A stretch of 64,000 nucleotides of DNA from Blastomyces gilchristii SLH14081. Taxonomy: Eukaryota; Ascomycota; Eurotiomycetes; Onygenales; Ajellomycetaceae. Below the pieces are notes generated by a model. It saw only the letters and a list, made by a program, of their open reading frames with translations. It was not told the origin of the DNA and made no database searches. Each line of letters begins with the position of its first letter. Position 1 is the first letter of the stretch. Location of the stretch: positions 2,202,374 through 2,266,373 of the forward strand of contig NW_003101682.1 of NCBI RefSeq assembly GCF_000003855.2, given 5' to 3'. Made by a program: the position numbers and the translations under genes. This document shows positions 36,766-49,471 of this stretch, one piece after another.

Positions 36766-37077
36766 TGTGGCGGGCTGCGCCCGATCAATCATATAGACTA
36801 TTCTGTTACACTTCATAGATACTTCCACTTCACTCTCGAACATGTACACTCCGATTCCCAGCCATTCTTGATCACCAATCCTCAGCCGCCACGAACGCGT
36901 ACGCTCTGATTCTCAGCCATTCTCAATCACTGATCCTCGGCCACCACATATGTGTATAAATATTCATCTCAATCGCTGATTCTCACACTTTCTCTTTCTT
37001 TCCTTCTTTAATGTTTTTCTCTTTGTTATATAAGACCTATCAATATCATATTGATCTATTCAGTGTAGGCCTCTTAT
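36766..37077 (+). repeat. G3 5' LTR (CpG-rich)
   Basis: Starts TGTGGCGGGCTGCGCCCGAT and keeps many CpGs up to about 36950 (for example CGAACGCGTACG), then becomes AT-rich. Ends TCTTATA, the final CA mutated to TA. No TGG-type tRNA primer site follows. Confidence 0.85.
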
Positions 37078-37376
37078 ACTAGAAAAATGTTCATCATCTT
37101 CTCATTAGAAATGATTATTCATTGAGAGATATCTGAACATGTAACAATGTGTAAGAAATAGAGAAACAGTCAAACAGTTAAGTAGACACTGAGTTCTCAG
37201 ATAGAAGCTTGCTCATCAGTCATTCTGGCCTCACAACAAGATCTTACAAAGAGAGTAAGATCTTACAAGAGAATATCAGTGAAAGACCTGAGAGTTCTGA
37301 CACTCAGATATATGAGAATACAATTACACTTCTTCAGATTTCACAGATATCATACATTCAATAAAATGATATAACC

Positions 37377-40092
37377 ATGTCTAATGATAATATGAGAGAA
37401 CTCTCAAATGTGAGTATAGAAGTAATATCACAGTGGCTCTGAGCAATGTTGAAATTATAATAATAACAGATAGCAGATATGCATGCAACTCAGCAACTTC
37501 AATACAAAGAGATTCAATGATTAACTCATGCAATTTCAACACCTATAGAATTGAATATAAAAGTGCTGAAAGAACACTTAGATGCTTCTGCATATTTCAA
37601 TGCTTCTGATCTCACTCTCTACTTATCATGAAGAATGAAAATGCTCATGAAACTGAGTGTAGATGAAGATGTCATCAGTTCAATAACTAATCAAGATTGA
37701 TATATCAATGAACAATTGAAGGATTATATAAAACAGAAGTTTCATTCATGAATGAAAGCATGTGAACCAGTGTTATGAATATCTGATAATATTATTAAAT
37801 ATCTTAATGTTCTGTTCTGAGACACTGTTATGTAATAGAAAGTATTAGATTGATTACAGAGCATCTAACAGAGAAATACTTCTCTTACAATATTCATCTC
37901 TGACTTCAACATCAAGATTCTAGAAGCAGGTGATTAATCTTGAGAGAATTGAATGAAGATTAGCATGCTTAAGAAGACATTGACTTTTGAACTCTTACAG
38001 ACTCTTGTAAGTGTAGATGAAGACCAGACTTATGAAGACTTCTGCACACAGCTTCAGACATTGAATGACTGTCTTACCAAGCTCAAGAGTATATAGAACA
38101 GTGGCAGAAGACATTACATCTCAGTGACTCATACACTCACACTGAAGAACAGTAATGATGCAGATGCTATGAACTGAATAGATTCAAATATCTATACATA
38201 AGCAAGAGTTTTCACTGTTTGAACAGGCTTCTGAGTCTCTGAGATCACTCTCAAAGAAGTCGCTGATTGACATTAATATGAAGTGTATATCAACTGTAAC
38301 TGATCAGAACACATTGCTTTCAACTGCTGATCAGTCTATGTGTCTCTTTGCTCAAAGAATGAATCAACACCTGTCTGCATCAATCATGTGACATTAGAGA
38401 AAGATTCAGAAGATAACTATAAGAATGCTCTGATGAAACAGGGAAAAGATTAGCTTCTGTTCAAATTCACAAACAGAAGTTTGAAGAGATCAGATAACAA
38501 TGATTTGAAGAGAAAATAACAATGAATGTGATTCTTGTATCTACTGTGATTGATAATATATATAATATGAAAGCCATGATAGACAGTGATCTATGTCACT
38601 ATACAATGATAAAATCTTCAGTTATAAGATATCATAATCTTCAGTGTATTCTCTTATCAAAACCCTGACTTCTCACAGAATTCAATGATTCAAAAGATGT
38701 TTACACTCATTATATAATGAAACTAAACATAGATATTGAAGAACATCAGTGTGAAGATACTTATACATATAAAGTTGATAATCTTGATTATAATCTAATG
38801 TTAGAACTTGTCTGACTATCTGAATAAGACATCTTATTGAATGCTTGAAACAGGAGTTTAATATTATTCAATAATGATAGAATTCATGAAGATGATATTC
38901 ATAAGACTATGAATCTGACACAGATCTCTGTCAATACTTACAAAATACTCTGAAAAAGAAGTCATTAAAACTGCTGATAGAGTTACTGACAAAGTCACTG
39001 ACAGTAGAATTATATACCAATCTATTCTATCAGTCTGACTGATATTAAGAAAGCTCTAGAAAGGTTATCTCATACTATAATAACAGATTCTCACATAAAA
39101 CTCTCTTAATAATATTATGAATACCTAGATGTCTTCTGATAAGATAATATTATAAATATATCTTCTTTACAAGGCTCAGAAGTGAATCACAGTATTAAGT
39201 TAGAAAAGAAGAATGATAAGAACTCTGAGTCATCATAACACTCTCTTTATAATATGTCTTAAGATGAACTTCTTCTTCTTCAGAAGACACTCAATGATCT
39301 GTTAAATAAGAAATTTATATATATTAGTAACTCTTGCACTGCAGCTTCTATTCTCTTTGCAAAGAAGTCAGGTGAAGAACTCTGATTCTGTGTGAACTAC
39401 TGAGATCTGAACAGATTGACAAAGAAAGATTGATATCTCTTATCTCTCATCAATGAAATCCTAGCACAGATCAGACAAGCTCAATGATTTATAAAACTAG
39501 ATATCATCATCATGTTTTATAAGATTTGTATCACTGAAGAAGATGAATAGCTTACAGCATTCTGAACACATTATGATCTCTTTGAATGAATAGTCACACT
39601 CTTTGAACTGGCTAACACTCTCAGTATATTTCAGAAGTATATTAACTGAGCACTCTGAGATTTTCTTGATAAGTTTGTATCTGCTTATCTAGATGACATT
39701 CTCATCTTCACTGATGAATTCAGAAAAGAGTATCAAGAGTATGTGTGAAGAGTATTACAATGACTATGAGAAGCAGAACTATTAATTGATATTAACAAGT
39801 GTGATTTCAAAGTTAGAAGTACTAAATACTTAGGCTTTATCATAGAAGCTGGTAAGGAAATTTGAATGAATTCTAAGAAGGTCTCTGCCATTCTTGAATG
39901 AAAAGCTTCATATACTGTAAAAGATGTATGAAGCTTCAATGAATTCACTAACTTCTATCAGTGATTTATATGAAACTTCTCAGACATTATGAGATTACTT
40001 ACAGATCTCACTAAGAAAGACTCAGTATTTCAATGATCAGTGAACACTGAAGCTGCATTTATATAGATGAAGAAGATGTTTATTAATATCTG
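37377..40092 (+). pseudogene. G3 gag-protease-RT (broken, truncated)
   Basis: Intact gag ATG at 37377 (MSNDNMREL). CCHC knuckle about 38290-38335, protease about 38530-38815 (AMIDSDLCHYT), RT about 39300-40020 (SILFAKKSGEEL, a FHKI-type block reading FYKICI, AYLDDILIF with the catalytic DD intact at about 39692-39720). Both Arg codons in LRFCVNYR are TGA. No RNase H or integrase. Confidence 0.8.
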
Positions 40093-40942
40093 AGAGAAAG
40101 CTTATCAATTCTTAAAAAAGACTCAAGAGTATTAAAAGAGATACTATAACTTTAAATACATTGTAAAGAGTTTTAAGAAAGATAATAGAGTCTGACTAAG
40201 TCTGAAAAATATTATTATACAGAGATCTAGTAAGAAACTGAATCTCTTATAAACAGAGTCTTATAAGATTGTGAAGAAAGTTAGCTTATAGTTCTACAGA
40301 TTGAAACTGTTATCTGAGCCACAGATATATAATGTTTTTTATATCTCTCTACTTTATAAATATAAGAAATTCCCAGAAGAGAACTCTGTGACTTATTATT
40401 CTGTTTATATTATTATTATTCTTCAATTATAGATGTATGCAGTTAGAGACTATGACATCTATCTGAGAACTTTTAGTTTTCAGGGTTTTTCCTATATCTA
40501 TAGAGTCAACTATTATACATTTACTAATTTCCGATATGCAAAATGAGAAAATTACAGCTCAGAATACAAAAACTGTTTACAAATTGCAGTATTTCAACAC
40601 CTTCTGATACTTTGAAACCATTTGAAAATATCATGACAAAGGAAAGGAGAACATAGTCTTAAAGATAAACACATTAAATAGATAGAACTCTGTTTATAAA
40701 TTACTAGAGAGTGAAAGAAAATATTAGATTAAAGAGATTATTAACTCAGAGAAGTAAGATTATAAGCTCTGATTCAAGATTTAATGATAAGAATATTCTG
40801 ATAAGATGAATAAGTTTACTTGAAAACTATCTGAGTAGATAAGATATCTGTAGAAGCTGAGACATCACTTTCATACTGTAAATTCTAACAAGTCAGAATA
40901 ACACAGTCTTTGCTAAGAATCTGATTGTGATAAAGATATGAA
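40093..40942 (+). pseudogene. 3' end of a second chromovirus pol: integrase C-terminus and chromodomain, split
   Basis: Different from the G1-G5 family. 40093-40409 reads AYQFLKKTQEYQKRYYN, DNRV.LSLKNI, SSKKLN, FYRLKL and IYNVFYISLLY, the GPY/F-type integrase C-terminal region of Ty3/gypsy. After a 279-bp insertion the frame resumes at 40699 with a chromodomain: KY.I.EIINS, then EYSDKMNKFT. and an LRHHFHT end; the expected Trp codon after FT is TGA. No LTR or RT of this family is visible, so the 5' part is lost or replaced by G3. Confidence 0.75.
40410..40688 (-). mobile_element. 5'-truncated LINE (or SINE-II) 3' end, about 280 bp
   Basis: Reversed LINE 3' UTR with tail at 40410-40420 and the hairpin near 40464-40484. 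Perfect 10-bp target duplication TCTGTTTATA (40400-40409 and 40689-40698). Splits the chromovirus remnant. Confidence 0.8.
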
Positions 40943-42393
40943 CATGAAAAAACAAGTAAAGAAATTCTTGAAAAACAGTGTCTGATTGAGATGAATGAAG
41001 AAGTTCTGTTAATTCTTCATACTCAGGCTAGACAACTACAGGAAGTATTTAAGTTCAAGCTGGGAATTTCAAATACAGTTCAAAAAACATTAAAAATTTC
41101 TAGTACAATCACTGACTCCTCTTCATCTTTTTCATTCTCAAATCAGAAAAAACATATGCTCAAGCAGCAGAATCTGCTGTTTCTAAACCTACTGTCTCAA
41201 AACCTGCTCAAAACTCTGAAAGTACTCAGAGAAAAAATACTCATACTTCTCTTTATAAGAAAGAAGAGAGGAAAATGCAAAAAGAGAACAATGATCAAAT
41301 CTTCAGAAATAGAAGACATATTCTCCAAGACTTAAATAGAGAGATTCTGCAGAAGAACAAGCTGAACTCAAATCTCATTTTTAAAATTAGAAATGAAATT
41401 AATCAGCAGTTCTTTTCTCAGTTAATATATGATATTAAAGTTCAAAAATCAGTTGTAGCTTCAATTGAGTCATCTTTCTTTGAAAACTCTATCATTCTAA
41501 CTACAATGCCTGAATTCAGCGCGGAATTTCTTATTGAGAATGAGAATATCTGGAAATCAGTAATAGAATCTCTATTAAATACAACAATTCTATCTGAGAG
41601 AGATGAAAAGTGAAGTAAATTCATTCTTTATAATATTTCAGTTGAAATTTTTGACTGTGAGAAAGAAATGCTACTTCTCAAAAATGAGTTAGAAAAATAG
41701 AATTCTATTCAACTGAGAAAGGAGTCTGTATAACTGAATTTAATTGAATTCAGATAAATTAAAAGAAATATCTCTGTTTTAGTTTATATCAAGACACTTG
41801 GAAAATCAAAAATCTCTGAAGTGAGAGTGACAGGTTTGAAAATGAGAGTTCATGAATATAAAGACTCAAGAATGAATCTCAAAACACAAACACAGTGTTC
41901 AAACTGTCAAAGATATAGACACTCTATAATCTCTTATTTCAGAGATACAAAATGTGGATTCTGTGCTAAAGATTATAAAACTAGTGAGTATAAATATGAA
42001 ATATGCTTAAAAAGAGATGAAATATGTCAATATACTCTGTTTAAATGCTCTAAATGTAAAGAAAAGCATGTATCTAATTCAAAAAACTGCACATTTGCTT
42101 CAAGAATTCAAAAGAACTGAAGAAAAGAACAAGCTCAAAGTCAATTTAAAACTGAAGATAACAGTCAAGTCAGTAAATCTGCAACTGTAAACTCAAAAAG
42201 AAGAAGCTCTCAATCATCTAAATTCTCAAACAAAAATTCTTTAGCTAAATACAAACAGAATTTGAATTCTTAAACATCTGTTAAGATTAGAGAATTGAGA
42301 AATAACTCTGTTGATAAACTAGAAAGAATGCAAGCAGTTGAAATTCCTGCTTCTTAAAACAGTTATAATCTACTATCAAATGATAGTGATTAG
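40943..42393 (+). pseudogene. LINE L3 ORF1, N-terminally truncated
   Basis: Reads from EQCLIEMNEEVLLILHT-like text (about 40970) through zinc knuckles at 41890-42090 (CSNCQRYRHS, CAKDYKTSEYKYE, CSKCKEKH) to TAG at 42391-42393. It has a frameshift near 41150-41280 and several stops. It keeps CAA at 41718 where L1 and L2 have TAA. Confidence 0.8.
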
Positions 42394-45300
42394 ATTCTAC
42401 TCTATTTCTACTGTCTTTTAGTATGAATATACAACAAAAATAACAAAAAAAGTTTGAGAATTCTTCAAAAATCACATTCATTCAAAACAATGTGAATAGA
42501 AACTTAAATTGTATTTATTATTGTCTTCAGATTGCATTTGAATAAAAAGTTGACTTTGTACATCTTCAAGAATGAAACTTTGATACTGAGCAAAAGTACA
42601 TTATTTCTCATTCAAGCTATTACTACTTTCTACCTGAAAAATCTGAGATAAAATCAAGAGTAGTGATTTACAGAAGAAAAAGATCAAGATATCAATTTAA
42701 TGTGAGATTTGATATTATATCTGTCTCTGATATTGTAGTGAGTGATATTATAGATAAAAAGAATGAGTTTGATATTATACAACTCATAAATATCTATAAT
42801 GAAAAGTTATTGAAAGAAAACAACAATATCTGAACAATTAACAGAGGATTTTTAAATATAATCTCTTTAAAACACTCTATCATTGTAGAAGACTTCAATG
42901 CACATCATCTCTGATAAAATTCAGAATATAGCAGAGTGATAAGAGCAGATGAACTGATTAAATGAACTTTTAAGCATTTAATAGATTTAGTTAACAAGTC
43001 TGATCAACAAACATTCTTTAGAAAAGATATGAAACAGAAATCTATTATAGATCTAATCTTTATATTATAAAATCTAATTGAAAAAAAACTTATAAACTGA
43101 TTTATTAATTCAAATGAGACAGCAGAATCAGATCATGAGATTATTTAATTTAATATTGAACTATGTGAAAAATAAATAAGTGAAAATCCTCTGCTCTCTA
43201 ATCAGTATAACTTTAAAAAATCTGATTGAAAAGCAGTTGAAGAAAGTGTAAAACAGCTGAAATCTGAAAAGCAGAGTGAGCTCTATTGAAATCAGAGTCA
43301 AGATATCTCAAATGAAATACTTGAGAATAGAGTAAAGATGATTATCTTTATTCTTCTAACAAGTATTAGAGAAAATATTTCAAAGAAAAAGTCTTCTGAG
43401 TATTTCAAATCTTAATGAAATGACAATATTACTTCTAAAAGAAAATAATTAGTCACTGCTAAAAGAGATTGAAAGAATAACTTAATATCTGATAAAGAGT
43501 TCAGAACTATCTGAAATGAATATTTTTCAGATATTAAAAGAGCTAAAACAGACTGCTGAAACAGATTTCTTAAAGAAGTATAAGAAAAAGAAGTTTTTAA
43601 AGTCTTCAACTATACTAAAACAAGAAGTGTAGCAAAGCTTTCAATTTTAAAATATGAATTTCAGAATGAATCATATACAGGAAACTCTTTTAAGAAAAAG
43701 TGTCAAGCTTTTATGAGAATTGTCTTTCAAAACTCATCACATTTAGAAGAGAAGAGAATATATCACTTTATAAATATATTGATGAAAATAACTGGGAATG
43801 ATCTGAGCTTACATATGATGAACTAGAGTGAATTATATTCTCAAGTTCAATTAACACTGCTACAGGGCCTGATTCAATCAATCACTTAATTATTCAAAAC
43901 ACATATTTCTACTTGAAAAATGAATATTTAAGCTCTTTTTCAATCTGTTAAAAAATAATTATTATTCTGAAGGCTGAAGAGAAGCTACTGAAGTATTTCT
44001 TATAAAACCTAATAAAAAAGCTTCAATTTCTAAGTTATATAGAGTAATATCTCTGTTAAACTGTTTGAAAAAGATTCTAGAAAAGATAATAGCTACTAGA
44101 TTATCTTTTATAAGCTCTATTAGTGATTCTCTTCTATTTAATGAATAAATAAGAGATAGAAAACAATGTTCTACAATTGACAATGTTCTTTCAGTTGTTT
44201 ATAATATTGAAATAGCAAAGTATGAAGATCTGATCTCAACTGCAGTTTTTATTGATATAAAAGATGCATTTAATCATGTTTCAAAGTCTAAGATGATTCA
44301 AACTATGAAGATGTTAAAACTGTTACTTTTTTTAATAAAATGAGTTAACTGTTTTATATTTGAATGAATTATATAACTATTCTTTGATGAAATGAAATAA
44401 GATAAGACTGAGATAACAATAGAAGAAGTGCAAGAATCTTCAATCTCATCTGCTTTATTTGTAATATACAATGCATATCTATTCAAGAATAGAGAGATGA
44501 AAATGATGAGATCTCTAAGTTATGTAGATGATATTAATCTAGTCTACAGTTCAAAGACAATCAAAGAGAATTTAGAAGTGATTGAGAAAGCAATAAAGAA
44601 AATCTTTGTTAGAGTGGATATGAATCTAATTCAATTTAATATGAATAAAACTGTGTTAATGCAGTTTTTTTCAAGATTTAATGAGAAAAATCTGAGTCTA
44701 ACTCTTTTAAATAAAGATATTAAACTCAGTTTGAATGTTAAATGACTAGAAGTATGATTAAACTTCAAGTTGAATTTTAAATATCATATTCAACAAAGAA
44801 TCATCAAGACAGAGAGACTACTGAAGAGTATAATCAGACTATTAAATACTGAGAGAGGTTTATCTTTTCAGGCTATGAGACAGTTGTACATAGCCTGTAT
44901 TATCTCAGTAGCTGATTATGAAGTTCAAGTTTGATGAAACAATCAAGATAACTTCACTGAACTGTTTCAAAGTCTACAAAACAGAGATTTGAGAAGAATT
45001 CTGAGAGCATTCAAATCATCTTCTATTAAAGCAATGGAAATTGAAGCCTCAATTTCATCTCCTGCTATTTGATTTGAAAAGGCCTGTATGAACTATGCTC
45101 TGAGAGTCATAAAGATGAGCTCAAATCATATAATCAGAGAAAGAGTCTCTTCTTCATTTTCATCAGTTAACTCAGGAAATGAACTGGATTGAAATAGATT
45201 TCTTGATTGAAATGAGAATAATACTTTAAAGAAAATGCTCTCTCAACTGTATAGACTATATTCACTGATTAAAAATCAATTTTCTTTATTAAATATTAAG

Positions 45301-46185
45301 AAAATTGATCATGAGAAGATATCTGTCTGAAGAGAAAAGCTGAAATCTCTCATAGACTAACAAATAAGTGAACTATCTAAAGAGAGAGAGTATGAACAGT
45401 GTTTGAAGAAGATCTCTATAATCAATATAAAAGACTCTAATCTGATTTACTCAGATGACTTAACAAATGAGAGTTTGAACTGATTAGATGCAGATATTAC
45501 TTATACTGAAGATAATATCAATTTCATCTCAGATTTCTCCAATTTGAGCTGTGAATCTGAAGTCTTTGATGCTGAACTATTTGCAATAGTAAAAGCTTGC
45601 AAACTTATTAAGATAAAATCTTATAAAAGAGAAAATAGCTTGAAAGAGATATGAATATTCTCTGATAGTCAAGCTACTTTGAAAAGACTTAAAAATAGTC
45701 AGATTCATAATAATCAAATAAATCTTGAACTGATTTTAAAATTTGTTATGAAGAATTAAAAGAGAAGAATATTAAAACTGATAATTCATCTACAATGAAT
45801 TCCTGCTTATATGAATATTCATGATAATGAATTGACTAATTCAGTATTAAAAAAAAGTTCAGAAGTAAGCAGATCTATTTAAAAAACAGTGTTCTGATCT
45901 TTTATAAAGACAAAGATAAAAGAATCTTATTTAAACAAGTGAAATGAAAGATGGCAGAAATAAAAGAAGAGTATACATTATTCAAGATTTGAGATAAAAT
46001 CTAAGTGAAAATCTTGCTTAATTAAATGTAAAAAGAAAATATTCTTATCTATAATCTAGCTGAAACTAGAAGATGATTATTTCAAATCTTATATACAAAG
46101 ATTTGATAATAGATTTAATTCAACAGAATGATTATTCTGCAATGTAAATGAAAATTCTGAGCATATTATAATGTATTGTGTATTA

Positions 46186-47235
46186 TTATTATTATTATTA
46201 TTATTCTTCAATTATAGATATATGCAGTCAGAGACTATAACATCTATCTGAGAACTAAAAGTTCTCAGAGTTTTTCCTATATCTATAAAGTTAACTATTA
46301 TACATTCATCAATTTCAGATATGCAAAATCAGAAAATTTCAGCTCAGAATACAAAAACTGTTTATAAATTGCAGTGTTTTAACATCTTCTGATACTTTGA
46401 AATCATTTGACAATATCATGATAAAAGAAAAGAGAATACAGTCTTAAAGATAGATCTACAGAACAAGAACTCTGCAGTTTACACCTTAAGCTATATACAT
46501 ATTTTAACACTCTATATAACTGACCGCTGCCTCTGTTCTCTCAGGCCTGTTTCAGAGGTTATCATTCTCTCTAAAGAGCTGTCACTCAGCTAGCTTCTGT
46601 AACTAGCTTACTTATAAGTGAGGTTCTCACTAAGAATAACATCAGAGCTACTCAATTCTAGTTAAGTCTCTAATCTTTCAGCTGTCAATCTCAGCATTTC
46701 AGTCTATTAATTGACTGTCACAGTCTTGCTTGCACTAATCATCTATTAAGAGTGTCTAGGTCTTATCTCATCTAGATTCTTACTAGGCCTGGAGTATTCT
46801 AATCAGATAGTTTTTAAATATCAATTTCTTAGAAGTGAATGTCTAGAGTGAGAGGAATGAGACCTGATCAGTTAAGCTTGATAATAATTCACTATTCTGT
46901 GAGCACTCTAGATCTCAATCACTCTAGTACTGATCTAACTTGAAGTGTCTGAAGAGCTGTTAATTCTAAGATCAGTGAGAATTAGCANNNNNNNNNNNNN
47001 NNNNNNNNNNNNNNNNNNNNNNNNNNNNNNNNNNNNNNNNNNNNNNNNNNNNNNNNNNNNNNNNNNNNNNNNNNNNNNNNNNNNNNNCGTTCGCGGTTTC
47101 ATCCCTTCCCACGAAACCCCTGATTAAGATACTCCCTAAAACGTCGTAAAGCCCCATCTTGACAGTCATTCCCGGGGTGAAAGGCTGTTAATTGACGTTT
47201 CATCGTAGCGTAGTTAACCACTACGCCACCGGGCC
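46186..47235 (-). mobile_element. SINE-II copy 3, with assembly gap
   Basis: Minus orientation: (ATT)n tail and LINE-type 3' end (46186-46450), body, 100-N gap, and an almost unmutated head ending at 47235. Perfect 16-bp target duplication AATGTATTGTGTATTA (46170-46185, 47236-47251). In sense the head begins GGCCCGGTGGCGTAGTGGTT, a good tRNA A-box region. The head is CpG-rich while the tail is AT-mutated. Confidence 0.85.
46988..47087. other. Assembly gap (100 N)
   Basis: Exactly 100 N inside the SINE-II body. By comparison with copy 2 the missing amount is similar or modestly larger; the real size is unknown. Confidence 0.95.
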
Positions 47236-47814
47236 AATGTATTGTGTATTATACAATAGTCTCAGAGTCAGATTGAAGAAGAAGTATAATTTAAATCAAT
47301 TAAATATACGGTTCTTATTCTCAACTGAGACAGGAATTAAATACTTAGTAGACTTTATATCAGAAACTTAAGCAGCTATAAGAAAACAGCTGAATTCAGA
47401 AATATCTGAATATGAAGAGATGAAAATTGATTCAATATAGTCTGTTAAAACAGTTATATACTATCTTTTAATAATTTTATTTTATTATAGTCTCTCTTTA
47501 CTTTACTTTTCTTCTTTTTGTTCTTTTCTATCTATCTATTTAATGTGTCTATCTTTAAGACTATGTTCTCTTTTCTTTTGTCATGATATTATCAAATGAT
47601 TTCAAAATATCAGAAGGTGTGAAAATACTGTTATTTATAAACAGTTTTTATATTCTGAGCTGGAATTTTCTGATTTTACATATCTGAAATTGATAAATGT
47701 ATAATAGTTAACTTTATAGATATAGGAAAAACTCTGAGAACTAAAAGTTCTCAGGTAGATGTTATAGTCTCTGACTGTATACATCTATAATTGAAGAATA
47801 ATAATAATAATAAT

Positions 47815-48672
47815 GCACAATGTATTACAATATACTCAGCATTTTCATTTGAATTACAGAATGAGTATTCTGTTAAATCAAATCTATTATCACATCTTTG
47901 TATATAAGATTTGAAATAATCATGTTCTAGTTTCAGCTGAATTATAGATGAGAATATTTTCTATTTACATTTTATTAAACAAGATTTTCACTTGAGCTTT
48001 GTTTCAAATCTTGAATAATGAATACTCTTCTTTTAATTCTGCTAGGTTTCATTTCACTTATTTAAGCAAGATTCTTTTATCTTTCTCTTTATAAAAGATC
48101 AGAACACTTTTTTTTAAATAAATCTGCTGAATTCTGATTCTGTTTGGGCAGCTAAATCAGTCAATTTATTGCTATGAATGTTCATATGAGCAGAAACTCA
48201 GTGCAGATGAATTATCATTTTTAATATTCTTCTCTTTTGAATTTTCATACCAGAATTTAAAATCAGTTTAAGATTTATTTAATTATTAAGAATCTGACTA
48301 TTTCTAAGTCTTTTTAAAGCAGCTTGACTATTAGAGAATATGTATACTTCTTTCAAACTAGTGTCTCTTTTATGAGATTTTATTTCAATAAGTTTGAAAG
48401 TGTTCACTATTGTAAATAGTTCAGTATCAAAATCTTCAGATTCACTGCTTAAATTTCAGAAATCTGAGATAAAATTAATATTATCTTCAGTATAAATAAT
48501 ATCTGCATTTAATCTGTTCAAATTCTCATTTTTTGAGCTATCTGAGAAATTAGAATTAAGTCTTTTATATTAATTATAGAGATCTACTTTAAATGCTGTT
48601 CATATTCTCTCTTTTTAAATAGTTCACTTATTTACAAGTCTATGAGAGATTGCAGCTTTTCTCTTCAGAGAG
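47815..48672 (-). pseudogene. LINE fragment L5: RNase H and ORF2 C-terminus
   Basis: Minus-strand copy of the region seen at 1-760, from the zinc-like C-terminus back through RNase H. It breaks off at 48672. It begins at the same LINE position where SINE-II copy 3 interrupted L3. Many stops. Confidence 0.8.
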
Positions 48673-49073
48673 ATGTGATTTAATAAATAATTTTAAGTAA
48701 TCACAGCTTACAAAAGTTTCTTTTTAATTCACAGATATCTCTGAAAATCATGTTTAAAAACTCAGATCAAAATTGTTTTCAAACAGTAAGTATTTCTTGT
48801 AGAGAAATGACTTGATTCTGTAAAAAATATTCAAAAATGTTTTGTATTGAGATTGATTTATTTATGAATTTAAAGAGTTTCTCTGTTTCAGATATAAAGA
48901 CTGATATTCTGTAAATAAATAATAAGTTCTCTGAGACTTCTTTTACAGAGATTATTCATAATTCAGATAACTACTTCTGAGTTTTCACAATATCTTTTGC
49001 AGAGATTAAAGTATATACGTTTCTAATTCTTTCAGTTATAATAGATAGTTACTGACTGACAGAGCTTGAAATA
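48673..49073. other. Unassigned AT-rich DNA
   Basis: No gene and no match to other repeats seen. The last ten bases before SINE-I copy 2 (49074-49083, TAAGAATAAG) form its left target site. Confidence 0.5.
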
Positions 49074-49083
49074 TAAGAATAAG

Positions 49084-49461
49084 TTATTATTATTATTATT
49101 AGTATTGTTTTATTATACTCACATGCAAGCGGAACTTATAATAAGTTCTTGCATGATGTTAAATACAGGTTAAGTGTTGATTATACAAAAGAAAATACAG
49201 ATGATAAGATTATATTAAGATAACAAGAACATAGAAAAATACAAAGAAGTGATAATTAGATACATATAATAATAACTTCTTAGCTCAGAAACATAGAGTA
49301 ATTTATTGAAGTGATTTATACATCTCTGTATTTATTAAAAATCTGAGGTGCTTAAGTTCTGAATTTAATATATTCTCTGCGGGTTTTGAATCTGCGCGCC
49401 TTGATTTCTCATGTCAAGACACTACTGAGTAGCTGTATTGACCATTCAGTCATCAGAGCTG
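49084..49461 (-). mobile_element. SINE-I copy 2 (378 bp)
   Basis: Target duplication TAAGAATAAG / TAAGATTAAG (49074-49083, 49462-49471; 9 of 10). In sense the head has an A-box-like GATGACTGAATGGTCAA, an arm CTTGA...TCAAG like an anticodon stem, and a T-arm-like GCAGATTCAAAACCCGC whose stem would be GCGGG/CCCGC before two G-to-A changes. The 3' end is an (AAT)-type tail. This points to a tRNA-Leu/Ser-like origin. Confidence 0.8.
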
Positions 49462-49471
49462 TAAGATTAAG

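Larger units (their letters stand above)
36766..40092 (+). mobile_element. Ty3/gypsy copy G3, 3' truncated
   Basis: 5' LTR 36766-37077, then gag (ATG 37377), protease and RT, ending abruptly at about 40092 where the family continues into RNase H in G2 and G4. What follows belongs to a different gypsy family. The LTR is the least mutated of the window, while the internal region is as damaged as in G2. Confidence 0.8.
42423..47440 (+). pseudogene. LINE L3 ORF2, interrupted by SINE-II
   Basis: ATG 42423; natural TAG 47438-47440. Endonuclease 42460-42920 (EDFNAHHL retained), RT about 43930-44750 (YVDDINLVYS intact), RNase H about 45430-45830, then the C-terminal zinc region, broken at 46185 by SINE-II and resumed at 47252. 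Stops are mostly TGA at Trp positions, including both Trp codons of the VWWNNQ-type block (44932-44944). Confidence 0.8.
40943..47814 (+). mobile_element. LINE copy L3, 5' truncated, interrupted by SINE-II
   Basis: Starts inside ORF1 (about codon 48 of L1), runs through ORF2 and the 3' UTR, and ends in (AAT)n at about 47801-47814. The SINE-II insertion at 46186-47235 interrupts ORF2. Directly after the tail comes LINE fragment L5 in the opposite direction. No target duplication is evident at 40943. Confidence 0.85.

Noticed and set aside
47150..47235. A functional tRNA gene at the GC-rich head GGCCCGGTGGCGTAG
   Set aside because: Other copies carry the same head joined to the same body inside target duplications, and no complete cloverleaf with an acceptor stem closes. 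It is a SINE head.
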